Assembly: GCA_964402955.1 (NCBI GenBank)
Contig: CAYOEZ010000003.1
Location: forward strand, 1 to 64,000
From: CAYOEZ01 sp964402955
GTDB taxonomy: Bacteria; Chloroflexota; DTOL01; DAOUCN01
Length of the DNA stretch: 64,000 bases
Reading direction: 5' to 3'
Part shown: in pieces, positions 58,431 to 64,000 of the stretch
Numbering within the stretch: position 1 is the first letter of the stretch
Layout: each line of letters starts with the position of its first letter
The notes under the pieces: generated by a model
What the model was told of the DNA's origin: nothing
The model's database searches: none
What the model saw: the letters and a program-made list of their open reading frames with translations, nothing else
Position numbers and translations under genes: made by a program

Positions 58431-60221
58431 ATGGCACAACCACGTTCAGAGTATCCGCGACCGCAATTCGTGCGCCCTGATTGGCTTTGCCTGAATGGCG
58501 AATGGCACTTTGAGATTGACCATGGCGATAGCGGTCTGGAGCGCGGCCTGCGCGAGCGAGAGCTGACGCAACGCATCGTGGTTCCCTTCGCCCCAGAGTC
58601 CACACTGTCCGGCATCGGCAATACCGACTTCATGCGCGCCGTCTGGTATCGCAAGCAAGCGACGATCCCCGCACACTGGGCAGGCAAAGACATCCTGCTC
58701 CACTTCCAGGCTGTCGATTATGACAGCACCGTCTGGGTCAACGGCGTCGAGGTAGGGCGCCATCGCGGCGGCTACACGCCCTTCACCTGCAACCTGCGCG
58801 GCATTGCCAAAGCCGGCGAGACAGTCACTATTGTCGTGCGCGCCCGCGACGACTGGCGCCCAACCCAGCCACGCGGCAAGCAATCGCAGCGCTACGAGAA
58901 CTATGGCTGCCTCTACACCCGCACCACTGGTATCTGGCAGACGGTGTGGCTGGAGCCTGTGCCCGCCTGCGCGCTCAAGCGCCCACGGCTAACGCCCGAT
59001 CTGGCCAACAGCAGCATCCGTTTGGAGCAGCCGCTCTCGGCTGCCCGCGCCGGCTTGCGCCTGCGCGCCACCGTGAGCGACGCAGGAGGCGCCGTGTGCA
59101 CAGCCGAGTGCGCCGCCGACCAAGACTTCGCGCCGCAGCTTACCCTGCCGATCCCACCTGACCGCCGCCGCTTGTGGTCGCCCGCAGACCCGCATCTCTA
59201 TGGTATTGCGATCGAGCTAATCGATCGCGCCGGGCAGGTTGTTGATCGTGCGGTGACCTATGCCGGCCTGCGCGGCGTCACCATCGAAGGCAAGGCGATC
59301 AAGCTCAACGGCAAGACCGTCTTCCAGCGCCTCGTGCTCGATCAGGGCTTCTATCCCGATGGCATCTACACGGCTGCCACCGACGCTGATCTGCGCGCCG
59401 ACATCGAGCTGAGCATGGCCGCCGGCTTCAACGGCGCACGCCTGCACCAGAAGGTGTTTGAAGAGCGCTTCTTCTACCACGCCGACCGCCTGGGTTACCT
59501 GTTGTGGGCCGAGTTCCCCGACTGGGGCTGCCGCGGCTACGGGCCGGAGGAGGATCACCAGCAGCCGACAGCTTCCTACATCACGCAGTGGCTCGAAGAG
59601 ATCGAGCGCGACTACTCGCATCCCAGCATCATCGGCTGGTGCCCGCTCAACGAAACCGGGCAGCCGCTGACGGATCGCATCAGCGTTCTTGACGACGTGA
59701 CGCGCGGCATGTTCCTGGCTGCCAAAGCCTTGGACGCCACCCGGCCAGTCCTCGACACGTCCGGTTATTCGCACCGTGTGCCGGAGACAGACGTCTTCGA
59801 CTGCCACGACTACGACCAGAACGTGGCCACCTTCACGGAGCGCCACGCCCACGTGGCCGAGGGCAAGCCCTACTACAACAGTCGCAACGACCGCGCCTGG
59901 TCCATCCCCTATTCCGGGCAGCCCTTCATGGTTAGCGAGTTTGGCGGCACGTGGTGGAACCCTGACGCAGCCGCAGATGCAGATAGGACCACGTCGTGGG
60001 GCTACGGCAATGCGCCGAAGACGATCGAAGAAGTGTACCAGCGCTTCGAGGGATTGTGCAGCGCCCTGCTCAATGACCCTGCCATGTTCGGCTACTGCTA
60101 CACCCAGTTGACAGACGTCTACCAGGAGCAAAACGGCATCTACACCTTCGACCGCACGCCCAAGTTCGACCTCACTCGTATCAGGGCCGTCCAGACCAAA
60201 AGGGCAGCAATCGAAAAATGA
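58431..60221 (+). CDS. Glycoside hydrolase family 2 protein
   Basis: A 596-residue cytoplasmic GH2 enzyme, of the beta-galactosidase/beta-glucuronidase type. The sugar-binding jelly roll is at 15-180 (DWLCLNGEWHFEIDHGDSGL, YDSTVWVNGVEVGRHRGGYT), the Ig-like domain at 185-280, and the TIM barrel from 285. The acid/base is Glu408 in GWCPLNETG and the nucleophile Glu503 in FMVSEFGGTWW. There is no signal peptide. GAAGGAGAG precedes the ATG at 58431. It is followed by three hairpins and a convergent gene. The exact sugar is open. Confidence 0.92.
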   Translation: MAQPRSEYPRPQFVRPDWLCLNGEWHFEIDHGDSGLERGLRERELTQRIVVPFAPESTLSGIGNTDFMRAVWYRKQATIPAHWAGKDILLHFQAVDYDSTVWVNGVEVGRHRGGYTPFTCNLRGIAKAGETVTIVVRARDDWRPTQPRGKQSQRYENYGCLYTRTTGIWQTVWLEPVPACALKRPRLTPDLANSSIRLEQPLSAARAGLRLRATVSDAGGAVCTAECAADQDFAPQLTLPIPPDRRRLWSPADPHLYGIAIELIDRAGQVVDRAVTYAGLRGVTIEGKAIKLNGKTVFQRLVLDQGFYPDGIYTAATDADLRADIELSMAAGFNGARLHQKVFEERFFYHADRLGYLLWAEFPDWGCRGYGPEEDHQQPTASYITQWLEEIERDYSHPSIIGWCPLNETGQPLTDRISVLDDVTRGMFLAAKALDATRPVLDTSGYSHRVPETDVFDCHDYDQNVATFTERHAHVAEGKPYYNSRNDRAWSIPYSGQPFMVSEFGGTWWNPDAAADADRTTSWGYGNAPKTIEEVYQRFEGLCSALLNDPAMFGYCYTQLTDVYQEQNGIYTFDRTPKFDLTRIRAVQTKRAAIEK

Positions 60222-60222
60222 T

Positions 60223-60326
60223 CCGGGAACTGAAAGTTCCCGGCTAAGAAAACGGAAGTCCCTGCGGGACTGTGGCTAGTCCCGCAGGGACTTCCGTTTG
60301 TTCAGCACGACACTTTGAGTGTCGTG
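60223..60326. terminator. Three successive hairpins between convergent genes
   Basis: Hairpin one is CCGGGAACT-GAA-AGTTCCCGG (60223-60243). Hairpin two has perfect 22-bp arms at 60250-60271 and 60278-60299. Hairpin three is CACGACACT-TTG-AGTGTCGTG (60306-60326). They fill the whole 106-base gap. Confidence 0.85.
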
Positions 60327-60327
60327 G

Positions 60328-61365
60328 CTACAGCGTCGGCGCAACCCACGCGCTATCGGCATGCGACGTGTCAGCGACAAAGAAGGCCCAGTCGCCGGGA
60401 CGCACGGGGTAGGTGCGCGCAATTAGCGTCAAGACGCCGTCGCTCGGCGCAACCAGTTCTTCCAAGACCTCGAAGGTATAGGGACTGACGACGCGCCCCA
60501 GCACCTCGCCCTTCTTCACCTCGCGCCCGATCTCATCCGGCTCGTGCACCGGCACCAGCAGGCCGCCCTTCGACGGATCAACGCGGTGGTTGAGGGAGAA
60601 GTCGAGGAAGCGCTTGGGCAGCACCATCTTGCCGTCGAGCATGCCCAGGTGATACATCACGTTGCGCACGCCCTGCCAGTTGAAGTTGAGCCACTTGGTC
60701 TCGATTTCCAGGCCAAAGCCCATGCCACCAACCTCGGCCGCGATGCCAGGGATGCCGTACTTGACGCCGGCATAGCCCATGACCGACTTGGGGCCCGGGT
60801 AGCCGGATGCGCCTGTCACCTTGTGCAGCAAGGGCCAGCCGTAGGCCTGGGCCAGGTTGCGGGTCTTTTCGTTCAGTCCGGGTTTGGGGTAGTCTGTGGT
60901 GTAGGTGGTCAGGCCAAGCAGGTTGCCCCACATCCCGAAGTGGAAATCGAGCAGGGCGTCCACCCTGGGCAGAACCTCACGATCCACCACTTTGGCGATC
61001 GCCTCAGCGATCCAGTTGAACCCGCCCGGCCAGATGCGGTTCATATCGGGCCCGTCAGCAGAGAACTGTGTCAGGCGTGTGAGCGTGCCAAGTGCGGTGG
61101 GGCTGCACACGGGGATCACCACCACCGTGCCCGCCAGAACGGCCACATCCGTTTCGCTCACGACCTTGCGGAACAATTGCAGCTCACCCCACTCATCGCC
61201 GTGCTGCACTCCTACCAGCAACAGTGTTGGTCCCGGCCTGGCGCCGGCCAACACGTGAACTGTCACCGCAACCTCGCCGCCGTCGAGATCGACGGTGACG
61301 GGAAGACGCACTGTGCCTTTGGTGACTCGTGCAAACTTCTTGCCGCCAAGCTCAAAATCAGCCAT
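60328..61365 (-). CDS. Succinylglutamate desuccinylase/aspartoacylase family protein
   Basis: A 345-residue zinc hydrolase of the M14-like AstE/AspA family. The zinc ligands are His55 and Glu58 in GVQHGDEWGE and His142 in LLDFHFGMWG. The C-terminal part, about 250-340, is a beta domain (EVKKGEVLGRVVSPYTFEVL) as in biotinyl-like folds of the family. It would remove an acyl group from an amino acid or a similar compound; the substrate is not indicated. It converges on the GH2 gene and is followed on the minus strand by no further gene. Confidence 0.88.
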   Translation of the reverse strand: MADFELGGKKFARVTKGTVRLPVTVDLDGGEVAVTVHVLAGARPGPTLLLVGVQHGDEWGELQLFRKVVSETDVAVLAGTVVVIPVCSPTALGTLTRLTQFSADGPDMNRIWPGGFNWIAEAIAKVVDREVLPRVDALLDFHFGMWGNLLGLTTYTTDYPKPGLNEKTRNLAQAYGWPLLHKVTGASGYPGPKSVMGYAGVKYGIPGIAAEVGGMGFGLEIETKWLNFNWQGVRNVMYHLGMLDGKMVLPKRFLDFSLNHRVDPSKGGLLVPVHEPDEIGREVKKGEVLGRVVSPYTFEVLEELVAPSDGVLTLIARTYPVRPGDWAFFVADTSHADSAWVAPTL

Positions 61366-61420
61366 GTACAGCCTCCATTTTGGATTTCGCGCGGTCGTCG
61401 TTCACGAACAGAGAAGCAAA

Positions 61421-62227
61421 CTAACGAGTATAACTGCTTAAGAATGCCGTCACTGCCGCCATATAGGCATCGAAACTTTCGCGGCGGATGTTGTGGCCGG
61501 CATCGGGAATGTGCACCACCTGAATCCTGGGGTTGAGCAGCGTCACCTTGCGCGCGACCTCCGGCGTGACGATGCCACCCTGCGCCGGGTCGGCGCTGAT
61601 CAACAGCGTCGGGCAGGCGACCCGTGCCACAATGTCCTGATAGCCAGGCATGGGCTTGAGCAGAAGCTGCACAATGCTCAGGCTGACGCGCTTTTTGGCC
61701 TCACTCCAGGGGCCAAACTCACTCTTGTCCCACTTCGCCACGCCTGGATTGGCACGCGTTGCGTGCTCGACCATTTGCTCAAGGGACATGCTCTTGCGCG
61801 CATCGATATCCATCTGCCAGTTGGTCGCCCACGCAATCCTTTCGGCCTCCGTCCCCGCCGCATCGCGCCAGGGCGGATCCTCCAGAACCAGCCGCCCCAC
61901 CAGATCAGGATGGCGAACCGCGGCAAACGCAGCCGTCATGGCGCCCATCGAGTGGCCCATGACGCACGGCTTACGCAGACCAAGCGACTGAATGACGCCC
62001 GCCACGTCGTCCGCCAGGATATTGTACGTGTAGCCGGAATCGGGCGCGGCAGACAGGCCGTGGGCGCGCGCATCGAGCATGATCAGATCGTAGTCATTGC
62101 CCAGGGCTGCGGCCACGCGTGGCCAACACTGGCCGCTGTCGCCCAGGCCGTGGCACAACAGCAGCGGAGGCTTGGCCCCGCCGCTGCGTTCATAGTGGAT
62201 CTTGATGCCGTTGCTCAACACATCCAT
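61421..62227 (-). CDS. Alpha/beta hydrolase
   Basis: A 268-residue alpha/beta hydrolase. The catalytic triad is Ser93 in the elbow GHSMGAM, an Asp in ISADPAQGG, and a His in DAGHNIRRES. The oxyanion region is LLCHGLGDSGQCWPRVAAAL. The substrate is unknown; an ester or lactone is likely. I start at the ATG at 62227, after GGAGG; the longer frame to 62338 overlaps the promoter region and reads as non-coding. It lies 55 bases before the aspartoacylase-family gene on the same strand. Confidence 0.9.
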   Translation of the reverse strand: MDVLSNGIKIHYERSGGAKPPLLLCHGLGDSGQCWPRVAAALGNDYDLIMLDARAHGLSAAPDSGYTYNILADDVAGVIQSLGLRKPCVMGHSMGAMTAAFAAVRHPDLVGRLVLEDPPWRDAAGTEAERIAWATNWQMDIDARKSMSLEQMVEHATRANPGVAKWDKSEFGPWSEAKKRVSLSIVQLLLKPMPGYQDIVARVACPTLLISADPAQGGIVTPEVARKVTLLNPRIQVVHIPDAGHNIRRESFDAYMAAVTAFLSSYTR

Positions 62228-62366
62228 TGCACAACCTCCACTGTTGGCGTGACGAAAAGAGGCAGGACCGCGCTGCCCACACCGTGCACGGGCGGCGGCG
62301 TTGCCTGCCCTGAAGGATGCGGCAGATAATCTTAGCATTCAGAGGGGGGAATGTCAAGATTTCGAG

Positions 62367-62395
62367 TTGACACGACGGCGCGTCTCCACTATACT
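62367..62395 (+). promoter_or_regulatory. Promoter of the second GH2 gene
   Basis: TTGACA (62367-62372) and TATACT (62390-62395) are 17 bases apart, about 100 bases before the start codon. Confidence 0.8.
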
Positions 62396-62497
62396 CAAAG
62401 CAGGACGAAATCTCTTTCTGCTGGCTCGGCCAATGGCCGCGAGGTCAGATCGGGGGTCTTGCTACGGTTTGAGCCGCCGCAGACGTGGAGGATGCGC

Positions 62498-64000
62498 ATG
62501 TTTGAGCTATGGAAGCTACACGATTATGCCCCGGGCGAGGGTGTCCGCAGGGGAGCGGCCAACGAGAGCTTCGACGACAGCGACTGGATCGATGTGCGGG
62601 CGCCCGGCGATGTCCACTCGGCGCTGCTCGCCGCCGGACGCATCGAGGACCCTTTCTACGATCAGAATGAGTCGACATGCGCCTGGGTGCAGGATCGCGA
62701 ATGGTGGTATCGCCTGCGTTTCAGTGGGCCGGCCGGCAAGTTGCAGGCCAGTGAGCGGCTGTTGCTGGCCTTTGAGGGACTCGACACCTTTGCCACCGTC
62801 TATCTGAATGGCAACAACCTGGGCAGCACAGCCAATATGTTCCGCGAGTTCACCTTCGACGTCAGTAAGCTATTGCGTATTGGTGCATCCAATACCCTGG
62901 TCGTTGGTTTCGATCCTCACCTGGCGCACGTGCAGGGGAAGGACAGACGGAGCTGGAACAATACGAACCCGGCGCGCGTTGCCATGCGTAAGGCGCAGTT
63001 TGGCTATGGCTGGGACTGGGGGCCCGTGCTGCCGACATTCGGCATCTGGCGTCCGGTGGAGCTTCGCCGCCAGCGTAATGCAGCCATCACAAGCGTCCAC
63101 GCCTACACCGTCAAGATCGATATCGCACCCGACCAGGCTCTCGTTGGCGTCACAGTCGAGGCCGAGCGCTTTGCCAGCGACGAGCCGCTGACGGCCGAGA
63201 TCACGCTGACGCCTCCCAGCCGCGCGGGCGGCGCAGGCGCAGCGCGGGGTAAGATCACGCTCGACGGCGATGGCGCGGCTATTTCGGGCACAGGCTATCT
63301 GACGCTCAAGAATGCGCAACTATGGTGGACCAACGGTTTGGGTGAGCAGCCGCTCTATACGCTGACGGTGACGCTCAAGCAGGGCGACGACACCCTGGCC
63401 ACAAAGCAGCAGCCGGTTGGCATCCGCACCATTGCGCTTGACCAGTCGCCCGACCCTGACGAGCGGGGCACGCGCTTCTTCCGCTTCATTCTCAATGGCG
63501 TGCCCATCTTCGCCAAGGGCGCCGACTGGATACCCTGCCATTCCTTCGTGGGCGCGATTACGGCGCAACGCTATGAAAAACTGCTGACAGCCGCCCGCGA
63601 AGCCAACATGAACATGCTGCAGGTGTGGGGCGGCGGCATCTATGAGCACGACGCTTTCTACGACTACTGCGACCAGATGGGCCTTCTGCTCTGGCAAGAC
63701 TTCATGTTCGCCTGCGCCTGGTATCCGGAACACGACCCCGCCTTTGTGGCCGAGGTTGACGCCGAGGCGCGCTACCAGGTGCGCCGCCTGCGCAGCCACC
63801 CCTGCATGTCCCTCTGGTGCGGCAACAACGAGAACCAGTGGATTCACGAGCGCAACTACTGGGATCAGCCCGATTTCCACGTGCCCGGCGCTCTTTTCTA
63901 CAACAAGATTCTGCAGGAGGCCGTCGCCGAGCTTGACGGGCAGATCCCCTACTGGCCTGGCAGCCCTTATGGCGGCGACGACTACAATAGCCCCGACGAC
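62498..64000 (+). CDS. Glycoside hydrolase family 2, beta-mannosidase-like (partial)
   Basis: The frame runs from 62498 off the end of the window, 501 codons without a stop. The N-terminus (MFELWKLHDYAPGEGVRRGA, then WIDVRAPGDVHSALLAAGRI) is that of GH2 beta-mannosidases, with the jelly roll and then FGYGWDWGPVLPTFGIWRPV. The barrel has GGGIYEHDAFYDYCDQMGLL and the acid/base Glu445 in WCGNNENQW. The nucleophile lies beyond the window. GGAGG (62487-62491) is 6 bases before the ATG at 62498; ATG 62492 is too close to it. It would trim mannosides. Confidence 0.92.
   Translation, partial: MFELWKLHDYAPGEGVRRGAANESFDDSDWIDVRAPGDVHSALLAAGRIEDPFYDQNESTCAWVQDREWWYRLRFSGPAGKLQASERLLLAFEGLDTFATVYLNGNNLGSTANMFREFTFDVSKLLRIGASNTLVVGFDPHLAHVQGKDRRSWNNTNPARVAMRKAQFGYGWDWGPVLPTFGIWRPVELRRQRNAAITSVHAYTVKIDIAPDQALVGVTVEAERFASDEPLTAEITLTPPSRAGGAGAARGKITLDGDGAAISGTGYLTLKNAQLWWTNGLGEQPLYTLTVTLKQGDDTLATKQQPVGIRTIALDQSPDPDERGTRFFRFILNGVPIFAKGADWIPCHSFVGAITAQRYEKLLTAAREANMNMLQVWGGGIYEHDAFYDYCDQMGLLLWQDFMFACAWYPEHDPAFVAEVDAEARYQVRRLRSHPCMSLWCGNNENQWIHERNYWDQPDFHVPGALFYNKILQEAVAELDGQIPYWPGSPYGGDDYNSPDD

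Noticed and set aside
59217..60131. Minus-strand open frame of 304 codons inside the GH2 gene
   Set aside because: The plus strand encodes the GH2 barrel with both catalytic glutamates; the reverse frame is a shadow.

Overview
The window looks like one contig of a GC-rich bacterium of the Chloroflexota, most likely near Anaerolineae or Caldilineae. This is inferred, not proven. Supporting signs are lipoproteins with long Thr/Pro tails after the lipobox, secreted proteins ending in LYLPVILRP or VFLPTILSNN, a LexA box of the GAAC-N4-GTTC type, a T-box leader on cysteine genes, a nickel superoxide dismutase, and many large palindromes between genes. Vegetative promoters are easy to read and close to TTGACA-N17-TATAAT.

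Layout. 1-9 kb: ribosomal protein L9, a sugar-isomerase (SIS) fusion protein, a two-gene phosphorelay (hybrid kinase, then a receiver-PAS-GGDEF protein), and ribosomal protein S20. 9-13.4 kb: a phosphonate/phosphite-type ABC importer with two permease domains in one chain. 13.5-18 kb: a solenoid repeat membrane protein, lexA with its SOS box, a secreted glycosidase, two vapBC copies (one broken and fused to a copy of the glycosidase tail), and an amino-acid-type binding protein. 18-22 kb: a large secreted metzincin-like metalloprotease interrupted by an in-frame TAG. 22-29 kb: a minus-strand block sigma factor -> tandem zinc-finger anti-sigma -> membrane-spanning CHAT protease with an Asp-box propeller -> GIY-YIG protein, with a divergent site-2 protease; this is the most interesting system here. 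29-34 kb: a GH172-type enzyme, a second hybrid kinase, and a receiver protein in an operon with a sigma-region-4-like protein. 34-39 kb: a carbohydrate ABC importer with a FAD oxidoreductase. 39-43 kb: an unknown gene, then a T-box controlled cysK-cysE operon (minus strand). 43-46 kb: transposase and Fur remnants, then a monooxygenase-fold protein and an iron alcohol dehydrogenase. 46-50 kb: GH116-type glucosidase, sodX and sodN. 50-56 kb: a second secreted metalloprotease and uvrC. 55.6-58.4 kb: brnTA, a fragment that may come from a DNA methyltransferase, a nuclease-like protein and hypotheticals. 58.4-64 kb: two GH2 glycosidases (the second runs off the window), an aspartoacylase-family protein and an alpha/beta hydrolase.

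How it fits together. The gene set suggests a heterotroph that degrades glycans and protein outside the cell and imports sugars, amino acids and phosphorus compounds through binding-protein transporters. It appears to sense its surroundings with long PAS-rich kinases and a possible protease-driven sigma pathway. Toxin-antitoxin fragments, transposase, Fur and possible methyltransferase remnants mark spots of gene turnover. Palindromes and heptanucleotide repeats fill many gene ends.
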